From the NCBI RefSeq assembly GCF_900142955.1, contig NZ_FRCP01000013.1, positions 62,001 through 126,000 on the forward strand: a stretch of DNA of 64,000 nucleotides, written 5' to 3'. This stretch comes from Anaerosporobacter mobilis DSM 15930. GTDB lineage: Bacteria > Bacillota > Clostridia > Lachnospirales > Lachnospiraceae. Shown one piece after another: positions 10,241 through 18,640 of this stretch; the first letter of the stretch is position 1; every line of letters begins with the position of its first letter. Position numbers and translations under genes: made by a program. The notes under the pieces are model-generated. The model was given only the letters and a program-made list of their open reading frames with translations. It ran no database searches and had not been told where the DNA came from.

Positions 10241-10273
10241 AGAATGATGATGCTAATTTGACATCATCATTCT
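10241..10273 (-). promoter_or_regulatory. Hairpin in the lepA leader
   Basis: AGAATGATGATG (10241-10252) pairs perfectly with CATCATCATTCT (10262-10273), 12 bp with a 9-base loop. On the minus strand it is followed by GGGCTCAGGAGG, not a U-tract, so it is not a classical terminator. It ends about 7 bases before the lepA ribosome binding site and may stabilise the leader or affect initiation. Confidence 0.55.
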
Positions 10274-10306
10274 ATAATAGGCTTATTATCCATATTACTA
10301 TGAAGC

Positions 10307-10335
10307 ATTATATCATAGGAACCTAGTAGACACAA
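10307..10335 (-). promoter_or_regulatory. Sigma-A promoter for lepA-hemW
   Basis: Minus strand: -35 TTGTGT (10335-10330), 17-base spacer, -10 TATAAT (10312-10307). It lies between the spoIIP stop and lepA, which lets lepA-hemW be expressed in vegetative cells independently of the sporulation gene upstream. Confidence 0.65.
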
Positions 10336-10360
10336 GAAAATTTGCATGTTCTCTACTGCA

Positions 10361-11734
10361 CTACTTTGTTGTAGCTGGTGTCTGTGTGGTATTTCCAGAT
10401 AATACTTGATAGATGACTTTTGCGAATGGTTCCATTGCGTTCTTTGCCTCTTCTACCGTATTATTCGCAGTTCCTAATTCTACCAGCGTAGCTCTAGGCA
10501 ACAAATGTAGATTGTATCGATAACTCTTAAGATATATTCTCTTCATTAATGTCGGATATTCTTTCATAGCTTGCAGTTCAAGTTGCAAACTGAATGCTAA
10601 ATTGCCTATAAGATTTTCATTTGGGATATACTTATTATCACCATTTGCATTCCTACTCAGCCCATTGAATAGCATAATTTGTGCTGTGTCTTTGCCTCCT
10701 ATTTGGGTCACTCTTTTTTCACCTTCATCACGATGAAGGTCAATAATCACTTTAATAGAAGGATTCTCTTTCAATATTTTCGTTACTCCTTTAAGGGAAT
10801 AGTCATAGGCTTTTGTTCCTCTATCAAAAGTTCCTCCCATCATATCGTAGATACTTGTATCATGTATTACATTAATTCCATACTGTTCTTCTAAAATCTC
10901 CGTCAAACGCTCTCCAACTCCAACTATTGTATCCTCTGTTTTGTTCTTCCTACTATCCGCAAACGCTTCCGATGCATGGGTATGATAGATTAGTACTTGT
11001 GGTTTATCAGAGTTTATAGAGATTGTCAAATCTTTATCTAATAATTTATTCACATCAAATTCGTTCTTAGTTGTATAAGTAGTTTTATCCACTATATAGA
11101 AATTCTTGATTAGATATGTATAATCCCTTGAACTTTCAAGGGTATGAATCTTATTCAACAGACTATTATTCGCTACCGCTGTAGAACTTGCTGTTGTAGT
11201 ATCATCTTCATAGTAAGAATCACGTGGATTTCCTTCCACATCAGAAAGTTCACTATCCACTAAAAGTTCACTATTATGAGTAGAATCATCCTCACCAAAG
11301 CCTGCGTTCCCATTCATGAAACTATCACTGGTCATTAACTTCATTACTTCAATAAATTCGTTATCTGTCTCCTCAACATCACCATTCATAACCATCTGCA
11401 TCTTCTCTGAAATTGTATACTGCTGAATCGGAAACATGCTTGTCATAAATTTGAATATAGGATTACTATCTTCTAGTTCAGGTAGGACAGCCGACTCTAC
11501 TATGTATGATAGATAATTCGATTGTTCTTGGTAGAGTGATAAACTAAAATCGCTTATCATCTCTTCTATAACCTCTTTAAATGTGTCTGAAAAATCGGTT
11601 TTTGTGGTTACAGCACAACATTTTATAATAATTATAATTGCAAAAAGTGATACTATAATCCAAAACACCTGATGCAATGAATTCCACATACTCCTTCTAT
11701 CAATCTTCATATTCATATTCATATTCGTTTTCAT
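10361..11734 (-). CDS. spoIIP: Stage II sporulation protein P, spore-engulfment peptidoglycan hydrolase
   Basis: 457 residues. A single membrane helix lies at about residues 22-45, followed by a low-complexity acidic stretch and the C-terminal SpoIIP amidase/endopeptidase domain. Motifs are VLIYHTHASEAF (first metal-binding His), VIIDLHRDEGEKR (second His) and LVELGTANNTVEEA (Glu). In Bacillus SpoIIP works with SpoIID and SpoIIM in the mother-cell membrane to thin septal peptidoglycan and drive engulfment. The gpr-spoIIP-lepA-hemW order supports the call. A GAAGGG precedes the ATG closely; the ATG five codons in could also serve as start. Confidence 0.94.
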   Translation of the reverse strand: MKTNMNMNMKIDRRSMWNSLHQVFWIIVSLFAIIIIIKCCAVTTKTDFSDTFKEVIEEMISDFSLSLYQEQSNYLSYIVESAVLPELEDSNPIFKFMTSMFPIQQYTISEKMQMVMNGDVEETDNEFIEVMKLMTSDSFMNGNAGFGEDDSTHNSELLVDSELSDVEGNPRDSYYEDDTTTASSTAVANNSLLNKIHTLESSRDYTYLIKNFYIVDKTTYTTKNEFDVNKLLDKDLTISINSDKPQVLIYHTHASEAFADSRKNKTEDTIVGVGERLTEILEEQYGINVIHDTSIYDMMGGTFDRGTKAYDYSLKGVTKILKENPSIKVIIDLHRDEGEKRVTQIGGKDTAQIMLFNGLSRNANGDNKYIPNENLIGNLAFSLQLELQAMKEYPTLMKRIYLKSYRYNLHLLPRATLVELGTANNTVEEAKNAMEPFAKVIYQVLSGNTTQTPATTK

Positions 11735-11893
11735 ATCCCTTCAAAAATCTGCAAAAATCTTACCTTAACACTCCCTCCCTTGTTCATTGTAATTTATTAA
11801 AATTCCTTTCTATATTATATTCTATGTATCTAGTATTATTCGATGAACCGCATTCTATTAATCTTAACAAAACGTCTTTTCGTATCCTTTAAA

Positions 11894-11954
11894 AATTGCG
11901 AAATTCAACAGAATACGGTAACATAACCTATATTCGTAATTGAGTTTCGCAATT
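11894..11954 (-). terminator. Terminator of gpr, with nested hairpin
   Basis: AATTGCGAAA (11894-11903) pairs with TTTCGCAATT (11945-11954). The interior forms a second hairpin (GAATA..GGT/ACC..TATTC). On the minus strand the stem is followed by TTTTT. It starts 11 bases past the gpr stop, so spoIIP is probably transcribed from its own promoter in 11735-11890, where I see no clear consensus. Confidence 0.75.
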
Positions 11955-11965
11955 GCTTGTCTGTA

Positions 11966-12904
11966 TTATATGGTTTGACAAAAGCATTGATTGAGTGCTT
12001 CGGAAATCGTATAACTGATTCTCTTTACCGCATCATCAATTCCTTTTGGGGTCACGAACATATTACAAACCATCTTTTCTCTTACTTCTTCCATGAATTT
12101 ATACATCTCCTCCTCCGAGAATCCTTTTCCATCTAAGAATCTCTCTAGCGTGTCATTCACTATTGTGGCACCATCCACTACAGTAGGAACACCGATAGCG
12201 ATTACTTTCACTCCAAGGCATTCTTCGTTCAAAGCATTTCTATGATTACCAACACCTGATCCAGGACTAATTCCAGTATCTGTGATTTGTATCGTCGTAT
12301 TCAATCTTGATACACTCCTTGCTGCTAATGCATCAATTGCAATAAGGCATTTTGGTTTTGTTTGCTTGATTATTCCCTTTAGAATCTCGCTAGTTTCCAT
12401 ACCCGTTTGACCCATTACCCCAGGAGCAATCGCACTCATAGATTCCATTTGATTTTTCTTCTTGAATTCCTCTCCATATTCCCTAATAAGATGTCTTGTA
12501 ACAAACAAATTATCAACTACCTTTGGTCCAAGTGCATCTGGTGTAACTTCACGATTGCCAAGTCCCGCAATAAGTACCTCTCCTTCCTTATCCTCCCCTA
12601 GTAGTTCTTTAATATATTTAACGATTTCGTCTGTTAATGGTTCATGATAGGTTTCGTCATCTTCTTGAAGGCGAGGTGCTTCTATCGTAATATAGGTCCC
12701 TATAGGTTTCCCCATTGCTGCTTGTCCATGCTCATCTTTAATTATTACTCTTGTTATCTTAATATCTTTATCTTGTACATAATCCTCTTCTAATACTACA
12801 CCAGATACCTCAACATTATCTTCTTCAAAACTTTCTCTTACTTCTAATGCAAGGTCAGTTCTTGCATTACAATTTGCACTACTTCTCTTTATTTCTTCTT
12901 TCAT
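11966..12904 (-). CDS. gpr: GPR germination protease (spore protease)
   Basis: 312 residues from the ATG at 12904 (MKEEIKRSSANCNARTDLAL), preceded by AAAGGA; the frame extends 26 codons further upstream but without a start signal. The product matches the GPR family over its full length: a propeptide ending near the ARTDLALE segment, then VLIAGLGNREVTPDALGPKVV, CLIAIDALAARSVSRLNTTIQITDTGI and a C-terminal helical region. GPR is made as a zymogen in the forespore and cleaves small acid-soluble spore proteins early in germination. In Bacillus it is under sigma-F/sigma-G; no clear forespore promoter could be assigned here. Divergent from rpsT, an arrangement common in clostridia. Confidence 0.95.
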   Translation of the reverse strand: MKEEIKRSSANCNARTDLALEVRESFEEDNVEVSGVVLEEDYVQDKDIKITRVIIKDEHGQAAMGKPIGTYITIEAPRLQEDDETYHEPLTDEIVKYIKELLGEDKEGEVLIAGLGNREVTPDALGPKVVDNLFVTRHLIREYGEEFKKKNQMESMSAIAPGVMGQTGMETSEILKGIIKQTKPKCLIAIDALAARSVSRLNTTIQITDTGISPGSGVGNHRNALNEECLGVKVIAIGVPTVVDGATIVNDTLERFLDGKGFSEEEMYKFMEEVREKMVCNMFVTPKGIDDAVKRISYTISEALNQCFCQTI

Positions 12905-13060
12905 CGTTATATAATCCTTTCCTTTATTCAATGATTTACTCAGAATTGTGTCAAACTCATAAGTATTTAGCAGTATAAACATATATTTTTTATATTTTTC
13001 ACATACTAAAGGTTATCAATGGACATCCACAGTTTTTCCTATAAATATCGAAATTATGTA

Positions 13061-13089
13061 TTGACAGAAATTCGTTCTTATACTACAAT
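13061..13089 (+). promoter_or_regulatory. Sigma-A promoter for rpsT
   Basis: TTGACA (13061-13066), 17-base spacer, TACAAT (13084-13089). A leader of about 80 bases follows before the rpsT start at 13177. Confidence 0.75.
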
Positions 13090-13176
13090 ATATGAGTATG
13101 TTTACATTAGAACGTCCGTGTCCGGGTTTAATGAAACACAGTATCTAATATAATCAAAATTTTGGAGGTGTACGGA

Positions 13177-13440
13177 TTGGCTAACATTAAATCTGCTAAA
13201 AAAAGAATCAAAGTTATCGAAACTAAGACAATGAGAAACAAAGCAATTAAATCTAAAGTAAAGACTGCTATCAAGAAAGTAGACGCTGCTGTGGCTGCTA
13301 GCGACGCTGCTCTTGCAAAAGCATGCTTAAGAGATGCAATTAGTGAAATTGATAAAGCTACTAAAAAAGGCGTTTATCACAAAAATACTTCTGCAAGAAA
13401 AATTTCTCGCTTAAGTTTAGCTGTTAACAAAATTGCTTAA
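13177..13440 (+). CDS. rpsT: 30S ribosomal protein S20
   Basis: 87 residues, the usual S20 length, starting MANIKSAKKRIKVIETKTMRN. The start is a TTG at 13177, placed 8 bases after GGAGG (13164-13168). The five-codon longer frame would put the ribosome binding site inside the coding region. The protein is Lys/Ala-rich and helical and binds 16S rRNA early in assembly. Strong promoter and strong terminator make it a single-gene unit. Confidence 0.97.
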   Translation: MANIKSAKKRIKVIETKTMRNKAIKSKVKTAIKKVDAAVAASDAALAKACLRDAISEIDKATKKGVYHKNTSARKISRLSLAVNKIA

Positions 13441-13488
13441 TTGTGATATAATCACGCTTATTTTACTATAGATATAACAAGCTTGTTT

Positions 13489-13515
13489 AGACCTATCGAA
13501 AGATAGGTCTTTTTT
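13489..13515 (+). terminator. rpsT terminator
   Basis: AGACCTATC (13489-13497), GAAA tetraloop, GATAGGTCT (13502-13510), then TTTTT. A textbook intrinsic terminator 48 bases after the stop codon. Confidence 0.95.
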
Positions 13516-13672
13516 CTGTACAAGCATTTAATACTTCGTCAAATTTTCATCAATAGCATTACATATTATTATCCTATCGGAGCATACTACAATTAGCTTA
13601 AAATGTGAAATATGCTTATTCACATTGGAATATAACGCACAGGCTCTTTACCTTGTGCAGATAGGAGAACAC

Positions 13673-14380
13673 ATGGAAATTATACACGTAATTCTTACTG
13701 CTCTAGGCTCTATTATTACTCTATTTATCCTAAGCAAATTAATGGGCAATCGAGAAATGTCTCAATTAACCATGTTTGATTATATTAACGGTATAACTAT
13801 AGGCTCCATTGCAGCTGAGATGGCAACAACAGAATTCACCGACGTGACTAAACCATTTGTTGCGATGATTATCTATGCTCTTGTAGTAATCTCGATTTCA
13901 GAACTTACAAATAAATCCATCAAATTCAGACGTATTGTTACGGGTAAGCCCGTAATCCTCTATGACAATGGCACAATCTATGAGAAAAGTTTAAGGAAGG
14001 CTAAACTAGATTCCAGCGAATTGTTATGCTTATGTAGAACAGCTGGTTATTTTGATTTATCTACTATACAAACGATTATCCTTGAGCCAAACGGCAAACT
14101 TAGCTTTTTACCGCTATCAGATACAAGGCCACTAACGGGTAAAGATATGAAGTTATCTATCACACAAGATTACCTTGTTGCAAACGTTATTATTGATGGA
14201 CATATTATGACTGATAATCTAAAGCACACTGGCAATAACGAAACCTGGTTACACTCCCAATTAAAAGCACATCAGATCGATGATATATCTGAAGTATTCC
14301 TAGCAACCTGTGATAGACAGAATACATTACATGTATATAAGAAATGTAATGAATTACAAGCTTACGATATACTGGAATAA
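13673..14380 (+). CDS. DUF421 (YetF/YrbG-type) membrane protein
   Basis: 235 residues from the ATG at 13673, five bases after AGGAG; the frame can be read back to a TTG at 13625 without support. The N-terminus has three membrane helices (about residues 4-22, 36-54 and 60-80), with the conserved KLMGNREMSQLTMFDYI segment between the first and second. The soluble C-terminal half includes the GKPVILYDNG and RKAKLDSSELL motifs of DUF421 and a YetF-like C-terminal domain. Family members are often associated with spores or stress in Bacillus, but the molecular function is not established. Monocistronic, with a strong terminator. Confidence 0.85.
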   Translation: MEIIHVILTALGSIITLFILSKLMGNREMSQLTMFDYINGITIGSIAAEMATTEFTDVTKPFVAMIIYALVVISISELTNKSIKFRRIVTGKPVILYDNGTIYEKSLRKAKLDSSELLCLCRTAGYFDLSTIQTIILEPNGKLSFLPLSDTRPLTGKDMKLSITQDYLVANVIIDGHIMTDNLKHTGNNETWLHSQLKAHQIDDISEVFLATCDRQNTLHVYKKCNELQAYDILE

Positions 14381-14385
14381 TTATA

Positions 14386-14430
14386 CAACTCGAAAACTGT
14401 TTCTATTTATTCCAGTTTTCGAGTTGTTTT
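14386..14430 (+). terminator. Terminator of the DUF421 gene
   Basis: CAACTCGAAAACTG (14386-14399) pairs perfectly with CAGTTTTCGAGTTG (14413-14426), followed by TTTT. The 14-bp stem starts 5 bases after the stop codon. Confidence 0.95.
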
Positions 14431-14711
14431 TATATAATGACGACAATCATATCCTTGTCTCCAAGAAGAAGAGTTTCATCGTTAGCTTTTGAATACATAT
14501 GTAATGAACTAAATATCTTTAATAAATCCCAGCACTCTACCTTTTACCTTAGCATTGATGTAACTTTTTGTTGTAATTCGAATATATTATACTATCCATA
14601 TTTGATTATGTCGATTCATGTTAGCAATGATAAGTTTTCAAATTAAACCATATTTAGATTAGCAACTAATGCGTAACATAGAATATGGAAATATTATAAC
14701 GGAGTGATTTT
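14431..14711. other. AT-rich intergenic region upstream of the collagen-like gene
   Basis: 281 bases with no credible gene. Short open frames here lack ribosome binding sites and family signal. The only element I can point to is the sigma-K-like -10 at 14677-14685 and the ribosome binding site ACGGAGTGA shortly before the ATG at 14712. Confidence 0.5.
14677..14685 (+). promoter_or_regulatory. Possible sigma-K -10 element before the collagen-like gene
   Basis: CATAGAATA matches the sigma-K -10 pattern CATANNNTA and lies 26 bases before the ATG. A good -35 (AC) is not present at the ideal distance, so this is a weak call. It would fit late mother-cell expression of a spore-surface protein. Confidence 0.3.
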
Positions 14712-16106
14712 ATGAAAAATCCTAACTATTGGTCAGGTTCAAACAATACAGGTAGTAGTGATGACAAGTCTTGTTCTCACCATCACGATAATAACCAATG
14801 CTGTCCATGTTGTCGATGCTGCATAGGTCCTACAGGCCCTTGTGGTAGAAATGGTGCTACAGGTAGAACTGGTGATATAGGCCCTACGGGTTCTACTGGT
14901 AGAACGGGTGACACTGGTAGAAATGGTGATACGGGTCCTATCGGCCCTACTGGTAGAACGGGCGATACAGGTAGAACGGGGGATACGGGTCCTACTGGAC
15001 TTACCGGCCTTACTGGTAGAACGGGCGATACGGGTAGAACGGGTGATACGGGTCCTACTGGCGCTACTGGTAGAACGGGCGATACGGGTAGAACGGGTGA
15101 TACAGGTCCTATGGGCCCTACTGGTAGAACGGGCGATACAGGTAGAACAGGTAATTCGGGTCCTACTGGCCCTACTGGTAGAACGGGGGAAACGGGGAGA
15201 ACGGGGGATACGGGTAGAACGGGTGATACGGGTCTTATGGGTCCAACCGGCAGAACAGGCGATACAGGTAGAACGGGTGACAGAGGTCCTATGGGCCCTA
15301 CTGGTAGAACAGGGGATACGGGTAGAACGGGTGATATTGGTCCTATCGGTCCTATTGGTAGGACGGGTGATACGGGTCCTATCGGTCTTACTGGTAGAAC
15401 GGGCGATACGGGTCCTATCGGTCCTACTGGTAGAACGGGCGATACGGGTAGAACGGGTGATATTGGTCCTATTGGCCCTACTGGTAGAACGGGGGATACG
15501 GGTAGAACGGGTGATATTGGTCCTATCGGCCCTACTGGTAGAACAGGTAACGCAGGTCCTACTGGTGCTACTGGCAGAACGGGCGATACAGGCAGAACAG
15601 GTCCTACTGGTCCTACTGGCTCATCTTCCCCAGGCTCAATTATCCCTTACGCTTCTGGAGGTAGCATAACTTTAGATGTAAGTACTGGTAACTCATCTAG
15701 ACAAGTTGGAATTATTGGCTTTGGCACGGATACGACGCAAAATACAACAATTAACTCATCTATTTCAATTATTAATGCCTTACAAGGATTCGCTTTCGTT
15801 GCTCCTAGACGCCTAACCTTAGATTCCCTTGCAGTTACTGCTGTGGTACAGTCAATTACATCTACTGATACAACAATCACTGCACAGATCTATACTGCCC
15901 CATTTAATAGTACAACATTTTCTCCTTTATCAGGTGCTTCTGTTACCTTTACTGCACCTGGTTCGAATGTATCAAATGGTGCTATTGCTAATATTACCGG
16001 ATCTATTAGCGCTGGTACTAGAATTTTATTAGTTGTATATGCTTCTAGTGCTACCTCTTGTGGTGTTGTCAATGTTTTCGTTAATGCAGGTTTAGCCACA
16101 ACCTAG
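14712..16106 (+). CDS. Collagen-like spore-surface glycoprotein, BclA/BclB type
   Basis: 464 residues in three parts. Residues 1-38 are Asn/Ser-rich with a HHHDN stretch and a dense cysteine cluster (CCPCCRCC), which may cross-link or bind metal. Residues 39-303 are about 88 uninterrupted Gly-X-Y triplets, mostly GRT, GDT and GPT, predicted to form a collagen triple helix with Thr in the Y position. Residues 304-464 form a compact Thr/Ser-rich domain starting GSIIPYASGGSITL and including AFVAPRRLTLDSLAV and SAGTRILLVVYA. This resembles the C-terminal trimerisation domain of the exosporium protein BclB. Bacillus BclA and C. difficile BclA proteins are O-glycosylated at such Thr. The two glycosyltransferase genes downstream support that here. 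No signal peptide, as usual for spore collagen-like proteins. Confidence 0.88.
   Translation: MKNPNYWSGSNNTGSSDDKSCSHHHDNNQCCPCCRCCIGPTGPCGRNGATGRTGDIGPTGSTGRTGDTGRNGDTGPIGPTGRTGDTGRTGDTGPTGLTGLTGRTGDTGRTGDTGPTGATGRTGDTGRTGDTGPMGPTGRTGDTGRTGNSGPTGPTGRTGETGRTGDTGRTGDTGLMGPTGRTGDTGRTGDRGPMGPTGRTGDTGRTGDIGPIGPIGRTGDTGPIGLTGRTGDTGPIGPTGRTGDTGRTGDIGPIGPTGRTGDTGRTGDIGPIGPTGRTGNAGPTGATGRTGDTGRTGPTGPTGSSSPGSIIPYASGGSITLDVSTGNSSRQVGIIGFGTDTTQNTTINSSISIINALQGFAFVAPRRLTLDSLAVTAVVQSITSTDTTITAQIYTAPFNSTTFSPLSGASVTFTAPGSNVSNGAIANITGSISAGTRILLVVYASSATSCGVVNVFVNAGLATT
14826..15620 (+). repeat. In-frame tandem repeat encoding Gly-X-Y triplets
   Basis: About 795 bases of imperfect 9- and 18-base units (GGTAGAACGGGCGATACG and variants) encode GRTGDT/GPT triplets. 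Third-base variation is scattered, but long stretches are nearly identical, so slippage or recombination could change the triplet number between strains. The out-of-frame reading across this block is low-complexity and not a gene. Confidence 0.95.
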
Positions 16107-16122
16107 TTATAGTTCAATTAAT

Positions 16123-16292
16123 CAAACTTCGCACTTGAAGTTTTCGAGGAGTAGTTAATTGCTATACTAGGCGAAAAACCCGCTCTCGCTTAGCTTCACA
16201 CGTAGTCAGTACAGTGCTGACGTGTTCAGATAGTTTTTCTTATGAGTATAGCAATTACCTACTCAAAATAAAGTTTTTATGTGCGAAGTTTG
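16123..16292. repeat. 170-base multi-tier inverted repeat between collagen-like and glycosyltransferase genes
   Basis: Outer arms CAAACTTCGCAC (16123-16134) and GTGCGAAGTTTG (16281-16292) are perfect complements. Inside, the 20-base arms 16149-16168 and 16245-16264 match at 19 of 20 positions. The pairing continues after a small bulge with GAAAAAC/GTTTTTC. The centre forms a third hairpin (ACACGTAGTCAG against CTGACGTGT). No U-tract follows on either strand. It could be a cruciform or structured RNA, or a small non-coding mobile element. Confidence 0.75.
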
Positions 16293-16350
16293 AGTCAATA
16301 ACAATTAAGTTATGAATAGAATTATGTTATGAATAGAGTTAAGTTATTCA

Positions 16351-16394
16351 ATAAGGAAAATCTCTGTATCAAAGGATATAAAGATTTTCCTTAT
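16351..16394 (+). promoter_or_regulatory. Perfect hairpin in the leader of the first glycosyltransferase gene
   Basis: ATAAGGAAAATCT (16351-16363) pairs perfectly with AGATTTTCCTTAT (16382-16394), leaving an 18-base loop. It ends about 10 bases before the AAAGGAGG ribosome binding site. No U-tract follows, so I read it as a leader structure rather than a terminator. Confidence 0.55.
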
Positions 16395-16416
16395 CCGATA
16401 ATAAAAGGAGGTCAAT

Positions 16417-17538
16417 ATGAATCGATATAAAGTTTGTGTTTATGCTATAGCAAAAAACGAAGAAAAATTCGTACAACAATGGGTAGCATCTATGTCAGAA
16501 GCAGATGAAATAGTGGTTGCAGATACCGGTTCTACGGATAATACCATATCTCTACTTACCTCACTTGGAGTACATGTACACTCCATAAACATTGACCCTT
16601 GGAGATTTGACGTTGCAAGAAATAAATCTCTAGAGTTCGTGCCAGAAGATACTGATATTTGTGTTTGTACGGATCTCGATGAGATTTTTGACCCTGGTTG
16701 GCGTACACAATTAGAAGAAGCATGGGATGACAGTACAACTCGTCTTAGGTATCAATATACGTTTGGATTCCATCCAGATGGGAAACCCATTGTTACTTAC
16801 TTATATGAGAAGATTCACAAAAGGAAGGACTTTCATTGGATATATCCAGTACATGAGATTCTTGAGTATTCGGGGACTTCACCTGATACCTATTCTACGC
16901 AGTTAGCAATTCATCTGAAACACTATCCAGATACCAATAAATCTAGAGGGAATTATCTAAACTTACTTGAACTTTCTGCCAAAGAATATCCTTTGTATGA
17001 TAGAAATATACATTACCTAGGACGAGAATATATGTTTCATAAAAAAAACGATCAAGCAATTGAAACCCTTCTTTATCATCTTACGCTTCCAACCGCGACT
17101 TGGAGTGTAGAACGATGCGCTTCGATGAGGTACATCGCCAGGTGTTATTTGAATAAAGATGAACTAGATACCTCAATAAGTTGGTTGAAGAAAGCAATTA
17201 AAGAAGCTCCTACCATTCGTGAATCCTATCTTGAATATTCACATATTTCTTATCATCAGCAAGACTGGGAAACTCTATATGACCTTGTTACAAATGCTCT
17301 GGAAAAGACAGAGCGGACTGGATCTTACCTAGATGAAGAGGCTTCCTGGGGATATCTACTTCCCGATTACGGTGCAATCGCAAGTTATTATCTAGGCAAA
17401 TATTCTGAATCTCTTAACTACGCCAGGATAGCCCTATCCTTATCCCCTGATGATTCTCGTCTTCAAACTAATCTGAAAATAGTTGAAGATAAGTATAGAG
17501 AAATGCAGCTACTGGAGGACCTAAATGATAACGATTAG
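16417..17538 (+). CDS. Family 2 glycosyltransferase with C-terminal TPR-like helices
   Basis: 373 residues. The N-terminal GT-A domain (residues 1-~225) begins VCVYAIAKNEEKFVQQWV, with DEIVVADTGSTDNT (nucleotide-sugar binding) and the DLDE metal-binding motif (VCTDLDEIF). The C-terminal half is a run of helix pairs resembling tetratricopeptide repeats. Such soluble GT2-TPR enzymes often glycosylate proteins, as shown for the SgtA enzyme encoded beside bclA3 in C. difficile. Here the gene follows the collagen-like protein gene, so that protein is the obvious candidate acceptor (inference). Ribosome binding site AAAGGAGG. It overlaps the next gene by 14 bases. Confidence 0.88.
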   Translation: MNRYKVCVYAIAKNEEKFVQQWVASMSEADEIVVADTGSTDNTISLLTSLGVHVHSINIDPWRFDVARNKSLEFVPEDTDICVCTDLDEIFDPGWRTQLEEAWDDSTTRLRYQYTFGFHPDGKPIVTYLYEKIHKRKDFHWIYPVHEILEYSGTSPDTYSTQLAIHLKHYPDTNKSRGNYLNLLELSAKEYPLYDRNIHYLGREYMFHKKNDQAIETLLYHLTLPTATWSVERCASMRYIARCYLNKDELDTSISWLKKAIKEAPTIRESYLEYSHISYHQQDWETLYDLVTNALEKTERTGSYLDEEASWGYLLPDYGAIASYYLGKYSESLNYARIALSLSPDDSRLQTNLKIVEDKYREMQLLEDLNDND

Positions 17539-18589
17539 TCTATGTATGATTGTAAAAAACGAGGACACGTGTCTCCGAAATTGTCTTGATTCTGTTAAAG
17601 ATGTTGTTGATGAGTTTATAATTGTGGATACTGGATCTACTGACAATACGATCCAGGTTATAAAAGAGTTCACCGATACCATTTACCATTATACTTGGAT
17701 AAATGATTTTGCTGCAGCAAGAAACTACGCCTTCTCACTTGCAACGAAAGAATATATCTTATGGTTAGATGCAGATGATATCATAAGAAAGGATGATCAT
17801 GATTCTCTCCTTCACCTCAAAGAAACCCTGGATTCGTCCATAGATATCGTAACCATGATCTATGATATAACCTTTAACAAGGAGGGTATCTCTACACTTT
17901 CTATCCCCCGCGATAGATTAGTCCGTAACAAAGCTGGATTTTACTGGAGATATTTTGTACATGAAGAACTTGTTGTACAAGGAACGTATTATCACAGCTC
18001 TATTCATGTTACGCATACGAGTGATCATGGGCATTATTCTCGTTACCTTCCTAACTATGAACAACGTCTACTAGATGGTTATGAACTCCTCCCTCATGAG
18101 AAATATTTCTATGGTGGCGAATTGTTTATGTCAGAATTATATGAGAAATGTATCCCCGTATTCATCGATTTTCTTCAGCACGAATCAGATAACGCGTATG
18201 AGGTTCATAGAAGTTATGAGTATCTAACAGACTGTTATATACAAACTAACAATACTGAAAAAGCTTTGGAATATAGTTTTCAATATATGCAACTTAAAGC
18301 TCCCGATGTACCACTTTGTTGTAAGATAGGTGCTCTTTATTTTAGGATGCAACAGTGGGATTTATCTATGTTCTGGTATCGTTTAGCTACAGTAGAAGAA
18401 CTTTATCCTTCTTTTAATATAGAACAAAAAAAACAAAAAGCGATTGCTTATATACAAATGTGTATCTGTGCATACAATAAAGATGATATCTCATTAGCAA
18501 TTCATTATAATAATCAAGCTCTATTATTAGATGAATTCAACGCTGCGGCCTTATACAATAAGAACTTCTTTGATTCAATAACTATATAA
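17525..18589 (+). CDS. Family 2 glycosyltransferase with C-terminal TPR-like helices
   Basis: 354 residues with start ATG at 17525, behind GGAGG at 17514-17518 inside the end of the previous gene. Motifs are SLCMIVKNEDTCLRNCLDSV, DEFIIVDTGSTDNT and the metal-binding LWLDADD. The C-terminal ~170 residues contain TPR-like helices. It is close in family to the converging glycosyltransferase at 18702-19784 (both have DTGS and LWLDADD) and more distant from the preceding one. The 14-base overlap suggests the two plus-strand enzymes are co-translated. Candidate role: sequential sugar addition to the collagen-like protein. Confidence 0.88.
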   Translation: MITISLCMIVKNEDTCLRNCLDSVKDVVDEFIIVDTGSTDNTIQVIKEFTDTIYHYTWINDFAAARNYAFSLATKEYILWLDADDIIRKDDHDSLLHLKETLDSSIDIVTMIYDITFNKEGISTLSIPRDRLVRNKAGFYWRYFVHEELVVQGTYYHSSIHVTHTSDHGHYSRYLPNYEQRLLDGYELLPHEKYFYGGELFMSELYEKCIPVFIDFLQHESDNAYEVHRSYEYLTDCYIQTNNTEKALEYSFQYMQLKAPDVPLCCKIGALYFRMQQWDLSMFWYRLATVEELYPSFNIEQKKQKAIAYIQMCICAYNKDDISLAIHYNNQALLLDEFNAAALYNKNFFDSITI

Positions 18590-18640
18590 ACAAAATAGCC
18601 AAAGGAAGTACTCTTAATGATCAATCGTAACGCATAAGAA

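Noticed and set aside
11735..11890. Sigma-E promoter for spoIIP
   Set aside because: CATAGAATA-like bases occur but no -35 at a proper distance could be matched.
13162..13176. Upstream TTG as start of rpsT
   Set aside because: Would place GGAGG inside the gene; the TTG at 13177 gives the normal S20 N-terminus.
14826..15620. Regularly repeated units considered as a CRISPR array
   Set aside because: Units are contiguous and in frame, with no unique spacers and no cas genes; they encode collagen triplets.
14908..15669. 253-codon plus-strand frame across the collagen-like gene
   Set aside because: Out-of-frame reading of the 18-base repeat, giving a monotonous Arg/Val/Leu pattern; the Gly-X-Y frame is the real one.
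16123..16292. Insertion sequence or transposon
   Set aside because: No transposase frame and too short; a non-autonomous element cannot be excluded but no target duplication was evident.
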